Below the pieces are notes generated by a model. That model was not told the origin of the DNA and ran no database searches. It saw nothing but the letters and a program-made list of their open reading frames with translations. A DNA stretch of 64,000 bases, taken from the NCBI RefSeq assembly GCF_964642095.1, contig NZ_OZ209244.1:2728001-2792000 (forward strand), read 5' to 3'. Position 1 is the first letter of the stretch. Each line of letters starts with the position of its first letter. This stretch comes from Fretibacterium fastidiosum (GTDB taxonomy: Bacteria > Synergistota > Synergistia > Synergistales > Aminobacteriaceae). Below are positions 57,907 to 64,000 of this stretch, piece after piece. Made by a program: the position numbers and the translations under genes.

Positions 57907-58647
57907 TCAACCCTCTCTCACCAAGTCCAAAAATTCCTTGATCCTGTCATGTTTCGGTCGTTCAAAAATGTCATCAGGACTGCCCGCTTCCAAAACCCTC
58001 CCTCCATCCATGAAGATCACCCTGTCCGACACCTCCTGCGCGAACTTCATCTCATGCGTCACGATGAGCATGGTTTGTCTACAATCTGCAAGACGTCGGA
58101 TAACCCCAAGGACGTACTTGACGAGCTCCGGATCCAGGGACGACGTCGGCTCGTCGAACAGCATAATCTCCGGCTCTATCGCCATCGCACGGGCTATTGC
58201 AATGCGCTGCTGTTGCCCACCGGACAGCTGGCGCGGGTAACTGTCCGCCTTGTCCTCCAGTCCCATCATCCGCAGAAGTTCCGTGACCCGCTCCGTAACC
58301 TTGTCGTATTTCCACTTTTTCACCTTCTGGAGGTGCAGTGCGATGTTCTCTCCTGCCGTCAAATTGGCGAACAGGGAAAAATTCTGAAAGACCATGGAGC
58401 TATGAGACCGGAGCTCGCAAATGAGCTTGTTTTCAAACCGGGAAAAGTCAAAGACCTTGCCGTCACCAAAAATGACCGTTCCTGCCTCGGGCTCCTCAAG
58501 ATAGTTCAGGCACCTCAAAAAGGTGGATTTGCCCGTTCCCGATGGGCCTATGATAGAGACGACTTCGCCCCTGTCGATATCCAAGTCGATCCCCCTGAGC
58601 ACGTCAAGGGAACCGAACGATTTTTTGACGCCGCGAATCTCGATCAT
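57907..58647 (-). CDS. Amino-acid ABC transporter ATP-binding protein
   Basis: The 246-residue ATPase of the GlnQ/HisP kind has Walker A SIIGPSGTGKSTFLRCLN, Q-loop SMVFQNFSLFANLT, signature QLSGGQQQRIAIARAM, Walker B IMLFDEPTSSLDPE and switch VTHEMKFA. It differs clearly from the ATPase at 59045-59794, so the operon is not a simple tandem copy of its neighbour. It is the first gene of the repeat-bracketed operon; the 169 bp upstream up to the repeat edge at 58816 should hold its promoter, but none is clear. Confidence 0.95.
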   Translation of the reverse strand: MIEIRGVKKSFGSLDVLRGIDLDIDRGEVVSIIGPSGTGKSTFLRCLNYLEEPEAGTVIFGDGKVFDFSRFENKLICELRSHSSMVFQNFSLFANLTAGENIALHLQKVKKWKYDKVTERVTELLRMMGLEDKADSYPRQLSGGQQQRIAIARAMAIEPEIMLFDEPTSSLDPELVKYVLGVIRRLADCRQTMLIVTHEMKFAQEVSDRVIFMDGGRVLEAGSPDDIFERPKHDRIKEFLDLVREG

Positions 58648-58816
58648 GCGCTCTCCATCATCTCATCCTTAAATAAATGCCACGCCGCATCGTTACAAAC
58701 GGCCCGTGTCCCTAAAAGGAAGGCACTTGGAACGGCAAACCACCTGCGCAGGGCCCCAATTCCCTCTTCTCTCCCACCTTGTCAGGGACAACTTCGTCAC
58801 TTAAATACACCGGGGC

Positions 58817-58960
58817 GAGGTCCAGCGCGCCGCCCTCGCGGCAGCAGGCTCCACGCATTTGCCCGAAGGCGCCGATCACGTCGGGGCTGATCTTCGCAAA
58901 GGCCCCAAAACCCTTCTTCAGCTCGTTCAACCTCTCCACAGCGTTTTGCACGTTCTGCAC
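58817..58960 (-). pseudogene. 5' fragment of the CMD family gene
   Basis: This copies the first 48 codons of the CMD gene at 55431-55790 (QNVQNAVERLNELKKGFGAF, DVIGAFGQMRGACCREGG) with the same GTG start and ribosome-binding site. The frame then leaves the repeat at 58816 and runs into unrelated sequence, losing the CxxC motif. It is a by-product of the 605-bp duplication. Confidence 0.88.
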
Positions 58961-59421
58961 AACAACAACCTCCCGTTTTCGATAAACTGCACGTCGCACT
59001 CGATGTTCAACGTGCGCGATTCCATAAGAAACATCCGTCCCGGCTCATGTGTCCATGCGGTTGATGAACTTCTGAACGCGCGGATTGCCGCTGCCGAAGA
59101 TATCCTCCGGGCTTCCCTGCTGCAGGATGCGGCCCTCGTCCATGAACAGGATGCGGTCGGAAACCTCCCTGGCGAAGCGCATCTCGTGGGTCACGATCAA
59201 CATCGTCGTCGTGTGCCGGGCCGCCAGAGAACGGATGAGCTCCAGCACCTCGCCCAGCAGCTCCGGGTCCAGGGACGACGTCGGCTCATCGAACAACATG
59301 ACCTCCGGCTTCACCGCCATGGCCCGGCCGATGCCGACGCGCTGCTGCTGCCCCCCGGACAGGTGGGCCGGATAGGAATCCCTCTTGTCCTCCAGCCCGA
59401 CGACCTGCAGGATGCGCAGCG
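58817..59421. repeat. 605-bp direct repeat, right copy
   Basis: Partner of 55647-56252. Here the ATPase part belongs to the complete gene 59045-59794 and the CMD part is truncated, the reverse of the left copy. Recombination between the copies would remove about 3.17 kb with the whole ABC operon and restore an intact CMD gene directly downstream of an intact ATPase gene. Confidence 0.92.
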
Positions 59422-59794
59422 CTTCTTCCTGCGCCTCAGCCTCAGGAACGCCCTGCACCTGCGTCATGGGTTCCATGACGTTCTGCAGCGCCGTCTTGTT
59501 GCGGAACAGGTTGTAGCTCTGGAACACCATGGCGGTCCGGCTGCGCAGCTGGGCGATGTCCCTGCGGCTGCCCCCCGGCTCCCGCACCGCGACGTCGCCG
59601 ATCGCGATGCTGCCGCAGGTGGGCTTTTCCAGGAAGTTGATGCAGCGCAGGAGCGTGGACTTGCCGGTCCCGGAGGGGCCGATGATCGAGACCACCTCGC
59701 CGCGCTGAGCGGTCAGGTCGATCCCCTTGAGGACCTCCAGGACGCCGAACCTTTTAACGAGCCCGGAGACGGTCAGAACGGTCTTTTGCTCCAT
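59045..59794 (-). CDS. Amino-acid ABC transporter ATP-binding protein
   Basis: The 249-residue GlnQ/HisP-type ATPase has Walker A SIIGPSGTGKSTLLRCIN, Q-loop AMVFQSYNLFRNKTALQNV, signature HLSGGQQQRVGIGRAM, Walker B VMLFDEPTSSLDPE and switch VTHEMRFA. Its ATG at 59794 shares one base with the permease stop. Its 3' half is the part duplicated at 55876-56252. It energises the adjacent permease for the tandem binding proteins upstream. Confidence 0.96.
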   Translation of the reverse strand: MEQKTVLTVSGLVKRFGVLEVLKGIDLTAQRGEVVSIIGPSGTGKSTLLRCINFLEKPTCGSIAIGDVAVREPGGSRRDIAQLRSRTAMVFQSYNLFRNKTALQNVMEPMTQVQGVPEAEAQEEALRILQVVGLEDKRDSYPAHLSGGQQQRVGIGRAMAVKPEVMLFDEPTSSLDPELLGEVLELIRSLAARHTTTMLIVTHEMRFAREVSDRILFMDEGRILQQGSPEDIFGSGNPRVQKFINRMDT

Positions 59795-60474
59795 CACCTG
59801 GCCTCCTGGACGTAGGGTCGGTTCAAATAGCGCTCCAGGAGGGATTGCCCGTAGGAGACGAGGGCGAGGATGACCCAGTACACGATGAGCAGGGCGACGA
59901 ACCCCTCGAGATAACGGTACGTCAGGTTGACCTCGTTCTTGGCGCAGGAGGTCATGTCCATGACGCCGACCGTAAAGGCGAGGGACGTGGACTTGAAAAG
60001 GTTGGCGAAGGAATTGACCATGCCGGGGAGAGCCACGCGGGCCGCCTGAGGGATCACGATGCGGCGGATGGTTTGCCACGGGGTCATGCCGATGGAGATG
60101 CCCGCCTCGAACTGCCCCCTGTCCACCGAACTGATGGCCCCCCTGATGTTCTCGCCCATGTAGGCAGCAAAGCTGAGGGAGAGGACGATCACCACGGCCC
60201 AGAAGCTGGAGAGCCCCCTGACGGTTGCGGATACCTGCGCGAACCCGTAGTAAAAGACGAAGAGCTGAGCGATAAAGGGGGTGCTGCGGAAAAAGGAGGT
60301 GAACACGACGGAGAACTGCTTCAACACGGGGATGTTGTAATATCGGGACGCCGCAAGGACAAACCCGATCAGCACGGCGAAAAAGAGCGAAAGGAACGCC
60401 ATGGAAACCGTGTTTTTGAAGCCCAGAAATATGATGGAGAACATCTTTAAGAAGTAGTCAAATTGAAAAATCAT
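59794..60474 (-). CDS. Polar amino-acid ABC transporter permease
   Basis: A 226-residue HisM/GlnP-type permease with FFRSTPFIAQLFVFYYGFAQ and the EAA loop GAISSVDRGQFEAGISIGMTPWQTIRRIVIPQAARVALPGMVN. Membrane segments cover most of the protein. It lies between the SBP genes and the ATPase gene, in the order SBP-SBP-SBP-permease-ATPase, and could form a homodimeric channel because no second permease is encoded. Confidence 0.94.
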   Translation of the reverse strand: MIFQFDYFLKMFSIIFLGFKNTVSMAFLSLFFAVLIGFVLAASRYYNIPVLKQFSVVFTSFFRSTPFIAQLFVFYYGFAQVSATVRGLSSFWAVVIVLSLSFAAYMGENIRGAISSVDRGQFEAGISIGMTPWQTIRRIVIPQAARVALPGMVNSFANLFKSTSLAFTVGVMDMTSCAKNEVNLTYRYLEGFVALLIVYWVILALVSYGQSLLERYLNRPYVQEAR

Positions 60475-60571
60475 GGGCTCTCTCCCTCTCTTTGACTATC
60501 GAGACTCGAAGGGCGGCGGGCAATCCAGCGAAGGAAGCCCGCCGCGTTATCCTCGCTTTTAAACGTTGGCG

Positions 60572-61396
60572 TCACTTCCCCTGTTTTTCCCGATACTCCT
60601 TCGCGTATTTGCTCTCCATGACGTTGGTCCCGAACCACTTCTCGCAGAGTTTGGCGTAGCTGCCGTCCTCGATCATCTGCGTCAGGACGCCGTCCGTCAG
60701 CTTCAGGAGCTCCCGGCCCCGGTCGGTGCGGGCGAAGGGATAGACGTTGACCTCGACGTAGATCGGGTTTTCAATATCGACGGACTTGAGCTTCAACTCA
60801 GGGTTTTTCTTCAAACGATAAGGAAGCACAAGAAAGGCATAGGGGCAGGCATCCACGTGCCCCATAGCGACCTCATGCAAAATGCTGCTACCCGATCCAT
60901 AGACGGACTTTTTCACCTTATTTTCCGGATCCATGGCTGCGATAAACTCGTTCATGGCGCTACCCTCAGACAACCCGATGGTCTTACCCTCCATATCTTT
61001 CCAGGACTTTATCGCCTCGTTGTCCGCCGCCACCGTCAAACAATAAGGGCTGAAAAAGAAAGGGCGCGTGAAATCGTATTTCTGCTGGCGGACCGGGGTG
61101 ATGCTGATCTGCTTCGCTACGGTATCCACACGACCCAGGTCCAGCTCCGCAAAGGTCGCCGGATTGTCGAGCCGCACCCATTGAACCTCATAACCGGCTT
61201 TTTCGCCTATCGTACGCCACATGTCGATCTCAAATCCGGACCATTCCTGCGTCGCTTCATCATACATGGTGAAAGGAGCGTAGGTTCCGGGCGTGGCAAC
61301 CCGGATGACCTTATCCTCGGAGGCAATCCCTTCCCGAGAAATACAAGCAATAAAAACCCACGCCAAAATCAGTCCCCAACCCCAAAATCTTTTCAT
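60572..61396 (-). CDS. Amino-acid ABC transporter substrate-binding protein (third of three)
   Basis: The 274-residue SBP_bac_3 protein has a signal peptide (GWGLILAWVFIACISREGIAS) and the motifs VATPGTYAPFTMYDEATQEWSGFEIDMWRTIGEKAGYEV, VDTVAKQISITPVRQQKYDFT and IEDGSYAKLCEKWFG. The middle ligand-binding stretch (SGSSILHEVAMGHVDACPYAF) differs from the two upstream copies, while the ends are nearly identical. The ATG at 61396 follows GAGGAGAGG. It lies directly upstream of the permease gene. Confidence 0.93.
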   Translation of the reverse strand: MKRFWGWGLILAWVFIACISREGIASEDKVIRVATPGTYAPFTMYDEATQEWSGFEIDMWRTIGEKAGYEVQWVRLDNPATFAELDLGRVDTVAKQISITPVRQQKYDFTRPFFFSPYCLTVAADNEAIKSWKDMEGKTIGLSEGSAMNEFIAAMDPENKVKKSVYGSGSSILHEVAMGHVDACPYAFLVLPYRLKKNPELKLKSVDIENPIYVEVNVYPFARTDRGRELLKLTDGVLTQMIEDGSYAKLCEKWFGTNVMESKYAKEYREKQGK

Positions 61397-61469
61397 TACG
61401 TTTTCCTCTCCTCGTGAAAAGCGAAAATACGTAACAATCCATACTGCCATCCCCATCGCCCTATCGGCG

Positions 61470-62288
61470 TCACTTCCCCTGTTTTTCTCGATACTCCTTA
61501 GCATACTTGCTGTCCATGACGTTGGTCCCGAACCACTTCTCGCAGAGTTTGGCGTAGCTGCCGTCCTCGATCATCTGCGTCAGGATGTCGTCCGTCAGCT
61601 TCAGGAGCGCACGGCCCCGGTCGGTGCGGGCGAAGGGATACGCGTTGACCTCGGTAAAAATAGGATTCTCGAGGTCAACAGCTTTAAGTTTCAATTCAGG
61701 GTTCTTCTTCAAAACCCAAGGAAGTGTGAGGAAAGGATAGGGTGTAGCCGTCACACGCCCCAGAGAGACATCCTGTAACATGTTAGATTCATAAATAGAT
61801 TTTTCCACTTTATTTTCAGGGTCCAACACTGCAACAAACTCAAGCTCTGAACCACCTTCACGTAAAGCGATGGATTTACCCTCCATATCCTTCCACGACT
61901 TGACCTCGTTATTATCCTCCCTCACCGTCAGGCAGTAGGGGCTGAAAAAATAGGGCTGTGTGAAATCGTATTTCTGCTGGCGAGAAGGTGTAATACTGAT
62001 CTGTTTCGCCACGGTATCCACACGACCCAGGTCCATCTCGGCAAAGTTCGCCGGCAAATCAAGCCGCACCCATTGAACCTCATAGCCGGCTTTTTCGCCT
62101 ATCGTACGCCACATGTCGATCTCAAATCCGGACCATTCCTGCGTCGCTTCATCATACATGGTGAAAGGAGCATAGTTTCCCGGCGTGGCAACCCGGATGA
62201 CCTTATCCTCGGAGGCAATCCCTTCCCGAGAAACACAAGCAATAAAAGCCCACGCCAAAATCAGTCCCCAACCCCAAAATCTTTTCAT
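61470..62288 (-). CDS. Amino-acid ABC transporter substrate-binding protein (second of three)
   Basis: The 272-residue paralogue of 60572-61396 is almost identical at both ends, including signal peptide, intergenic leader and C-terminal SYAKLCEKWFGTNVMDSKYAKEYREKQGK (residues about 244-272). The ligand pocket region is altered (GGSELEFVAVLDPENK, SNMLQDVSLGRVTATPYPF). That pattern suggests recent duplication with diversification of ligand choice and gene conversion at the flanks (inference). Confidence 0.93.
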   Translation of the reverse strand: MKRFWGWGLILAWAFIACVSREGIASEDKVIRVATPGNYAPFTMYDEATQEWSGFEIDMWRTIGEKAGYEVQWVRLDLPANFAEMDLGRVDTVAKQISITPSRQQKYDFTQPYFFSPYCLTVREDNNEVKSWKDMEGKSIALREGGSELEFVAVLDPENKVEKSIYESNMLQDVSLGRVTATPYPFLTLPWVLKKNPELKLKAVDLENPIFTEVNAYPFARTDRGRALLKLTDDILTQMIEDGSYAKLCEKWFGTNVMDSKYAKEYREKQGK

Positions 62289-62361
62289 TACGTTTTCCTC
62301 TCCTCGTGAAAAGCGAAAATACGAAGCAATCCATACTGCCGTCCCCGTCATCCTATCGGCG

Positions 62362-63195
62362 TCACTTCCCCTGTTTTTCTCGATATTCCTTCGCATACCT
62401 GCTGTCCATGACGTTCATGCCGAACCACTTTTCGCAGAGCTCGGCGTAGCTGCCATCCTCGATCATCTGCGTCAGGATGCCGTCCGTCAGCTTCAGGAGC
62501 GCACGGCCCCGATCGGTGCGGGCAAAGGGGTAAGCGTTGACCTCGACGTAGATCGGGTTTTCCATATCGACGGCCTTGAGCTTCAAACTGGAATTTCTCT
62601 TCAACACGTCAAGAAGCTCGACATAAGGGCCAGGATAAGCGTCTACACGGCCTACGGATACCTCCTGAAAAACAAGTTTGTCGGACTCATAGACAGATTT
62701 CTTAACCTTGTTCTCCGGATCCAGCGCCGCTATAAACTCGTTCATGGCGCTGCCCTCGGCCAAGGCGATGCTCCTACCCTCCATGTCCTTCCAGGATTTG
62801 ATTTCATTATTGTCTTCCGCCACGATAATGTAATAAGGACTGAAGAAAAACGGCTGCGTGAAATTATATTTCTGCTGGCGAGCCGGGGTGATGCTGATCT
62901 GTTTTGCCACGGTATCGACGCGGTTGAGGTCCAGTTCAGCGAAAGTTGCGGGAAGATCAAGCCTGACAAATTCAATTTCATAGCCGGCCTTCTCGCCAAT
63001 CAAACGCCAGAGCTCAATCTCAAAGCCAGACCATTCCTGCGTCAACTCATCATACATGGTGAAAGGGGCGTAGGTTCCGGGCGTGGCAACCCGGATGACC
63101 CGCTCCGCGTCCTTTTCCGCAGCGGCAGCCACCGCAGCAGTACAGACGACAAAGCCCAATCCCAAGATCAGCGCCGAAAGCAAAGCTTTTTTCAT
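62362..63195 (-). CDS. Amino-acid ABC transporter substrate-binding protein (first of three)
   Basis: The 277-residue SBP_bac_3 protein is the most diverged of the three. It has a different signal peptide (KKALLSALILGLGFVVCTAAVAAA), WSGFEIELWRLIGEKAGYEIEFVRL, SDKLVFQEVSVGRVDAYPGPYVELL, and the same C-terminal IEDGSYAELCEKWFG. The ATG at 63195 has GAGGG upstream. It follows the 340-nt leader with a promoter, a leader peptide and a terminator and so is the first gene of the SBP-SBP-SBP-permease-ATPase operon. Confidence 0.93.
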   Translation of the reverse strand: MKKALLSALILGLGFVVCTAAVAAAAEKDAERVIRVATPGTYAPFTMYDELTQEWSGFEIELWRLIGEKAGYEIEFVRLDLPATFAELDLNRVDTVAKQISITPARQQKYNFTQPFFFSPYYIIVAEDNNEIKSWKDMEGRSIALAEGSAMNEFIAALDPENKVKKSVYESDKLVFQEVSVGRVDAYPGPYVELLDVLKRNSSLKLKAVDMENPIYVEVNAYPFARTDRGRALLKLTDGILTQMIEDGSYAELCEKWFGMNVMDSRYAKEYREKQGK

Positions 63196-63303
63196 CTTCG
63201 TCTTCCCTCTTTTACGACTCGATAATCCTTGCACTTTTTGACAAACAGCATACGAAAAGGGAGCAACCATGGTGAGTCGAGGGAAAAGATAATGGGGATT
63301 CTC

Positions 63304-63333
63304 AAAAAAGAGGAGGCCGCCCATGCGGCCTCC
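63304..63333 (-). terminator. Intrinsic terminator in the transporter leader (candidate attenuator)
   Basis: On the minus strand GGAGGCCGC-atgg-GCGGCCTCC is a perfect 9-bp stem followed by TCTTTTTTGAG. It lies between the promoter at 63541-63569 and the first SBP start at 63195, so full-length transcription must pass it. It may be a conditional terminator. Confidence 0.7.
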
Positions 63334-63459
63334 CCCAATCCAAAAAGGACTGCGCGCAAAATAGGCTCGTCAGTCCGCGGAGAGCGAGACTCGGGCGAAC
63401 GATTCCCCCTGAAAAGGAATTCCACCACGGTATGCATCCCGTGCATCCCGAAAAGCTCC

Positions 63460-63483
63460 TCAGGTGCATCCGTAGCGTCGCAT
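63460..63483 (-). CDS. Seven-residue leader peptide candidate
   Basis: ATG at 63483, eight bases after a GGAGG Shine-Dalgarno, encodes M-R-R-Y-G-C-T and stops at TGA (63460-63462). It is the first well-placed start after the promoter and lies about 125 nt upstream of the leader terminator, as expected of a translated leader peptide in an attenuator. A longer frame from TTG (61 codons) ends inside the terminator T-run and is an alternative. No experimental support. Confidence 0.35.
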   Translation of the reverse strand: MRRYGCT

Positions 63484-63540
63484 TCAAGTCCCCTCCTTCC
63501 CTATCTCAGAATCTGGAATCAACGGTTCATCGACAAGCCA

Positions 63541-63569
63541 TTTATACCCTACCTGTAAGACAATGTCAA
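63541..63569 (-). promoter_or_regulatory. Sigma-70-type promoter of the tandem-SBP operon
   Basis: Minus-strand TTGACA (63564-63569), a 17-bp spacer and TATAAA (63541-63546). Predicted start near 63533, giving a leader of about 340 nt before the first SBP gene. The gene-free stretch 63196-63723 otherwise holds the leader terminator, the leader peptide and, beyond the promoter, nothing recognisable. Confidence 0.78.
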
Positions 63570-63723
63570 GCAAACCCTTCTTGCATAGAAATGGCAGGGG
63601 ATTAAAATATGTTTTGTATAAGGTACTCTATGCAGTACGATTGGACGCGCCTTCCATGCTCGTTACCGACACGGACTGGCTTGACCATCACCCCGGGCAT
63701 CCCGGCCGCCCCGCCTCATCTCT

Positions 63724-64000
63724 CTAGTCCGCGCCCTTCGGGACGACGAGGTTTTGCCCCTCCGTAAGGCGGCCGTCCTCCATCGTCCAGATTTTTGTCC
63801 CGTAGTTCAGGAGTTCCAGTTCGTGCGTGATCATAAGGACAGTCATCCCTTCGGAGTGGACGCGGCGGATCTCCTCCATGACCTCGTGGGACGTCAGGAC
63901 ATCCAAGTCTGCAGTGGGCTCATCCGCGATGAGGAGCCTGGGACCTTTTAAAAGCGCCCGCGCCAGCATTGCACGGCGGGCCTCCCCGCCGGAGAGCTCC
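63724..64000 (-). CDS. ABC transporter ATP-binding protein (5' end outside window)
   Basis: The last 91 codons of an ABC ATPase are visible: signature ELSGGEARRAMLARALL, Walker B RLLIADEPTADLDVLTSHEV, and the switch region MTVLMITHELELL with its histidine. A short C-terminal tail ends VPKGAD. The ADEPTADLD and SGGE wording fits the LolD/MacB-like group rather than the amino-acid ATPases downstream. The partner permease would be outside the window or absent. Confidence 0.85.
   Translation of the reverse strand, partial: ELSGGEARRAMLARALLKGPRLLIADEPTADLDVLTSHEVMEEIRRVHSEGMTVLMITHELELLNYGTKIWTMEDGRLTEGQNLVVPKGAD

Noticed and set aside
63192..63446. 84-codon frame ending at the first SBP start codon
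   Set aside because: It has a passable ribosome-binding site but runs straight through the terminator stem and T-run and has no domain; better explained as leader RNA.
63302..63487. 61-codon frame from a TTG in the transporter leader
   Set aside because: Ends inside the terminator T-run; the 7-codon ATG frame has the better-spaced start.
63196..63535. T-box or known riboswitch in the transporter leader
   Set aside because: No T-box GGUGG-ACCGCG sequence, and no lysine, glycine, SAM or glutamine aptamer core was recognised.
1..64000. CRISPR array or Cas genes
   Set aside because: No regularly spaced direct repeats with unique spacers were seen; the only tandem array is the 13-bp coding repeat.

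Overview
The window is GC-rich and gene-dense, and almost every gene lies on the minus strand. It comes from a member of the phylum Synergistota, probably a Synergistaceae such as a Fretibacterium-like anaerobe (genus is a guess). The best evidence is a secreted beta-helix protein ending in a Synerg-CTERM-type sorting tail (48917-51397). DUF3798 and DUF3084 proteins, frequent TTG/GTG starts, a flagellar regulon, oxygen-sensitive Fe-S enzymes and many amino-acid ABC transporter genes fit this.

Layout in window coordinates (transcription mostly runs right to left). 1-3319: flgM-flgN-flgK, with flgK running off the left edge. 3470-7880: comF, rnhA, a CbxX/CfxQ-type AAA+ ATPase with an apparent N-terminal frameshift, a perfect 20-bp palindrome, and a WYL regulator broken by an in-frame TGA. 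7909-9354: a ParE/Phd-type toxin-antitoxin pair and a frameshifted IS200/IS605 remnant. 9388-12585: DUF3798 protein behind a leader with a terminator, a GNAT protein and a DUF3084 protein. 12790-16625: glmU-prs-rplY-pth and tRNA-Gln. 16752-19323: a J-domain membrane protein lacking HPD, a QueT-type transporter and a second GNAT protein. 19342-22707: an SbcC-like coiled-coil protein whose ATPase motifs are all lost. 22937-34725: a flagellar operon fliE-F-G-H-I-J-slt-motE-fliK-flgD-flgE, interrupted by repeats between motE and fliK. 35225-40386: rqcH/NFACT, an ankyrin protein, tRNA-Ser, an orphan MNT nucleotidyltransferase and an AlbA_2 (Schlafen-like) protein containing a 13-bp tandem repeat. 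40506-45901: an arsenosugar-type cluster (two glycosyltransferases, ArsS, a CMD protein, a CCG Fe-S protein, two TVP38 proteins). 46316-51953: PPC-domain protein, small membrane protein, triple and single rhodaneses and the beta-helix protein. 52124-55790: a double-cubane-cluster reductase / CoA-dehydratase-like set with its activase. 55876-64000: two amino-acid ABC transporter loci, three tandem binding proteins and the end of another ABC ATPase.

The most unusual points are these. (i) Three copies of a roughly 160-bp MITE have inverted ends and perfect 3-bp TNA target duplications, and one has a matching empty site elsewhere in the window. (ii) The SbcC-like protein keeps its zinc hook but has no Walker A, signature or Walker B motif. 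(iii) A complete ABC operon is bracketed by 605-bp near-identical direct repeats made of two gene fragments. (iv) A 13-bp tandem repeat lies inside a coding sequence, where copy-number change would shift the frame. (v) Several 5' leaders contain terminators, leader peptides or conserved hairpins. No CRISPR array or complete defence island was seen.
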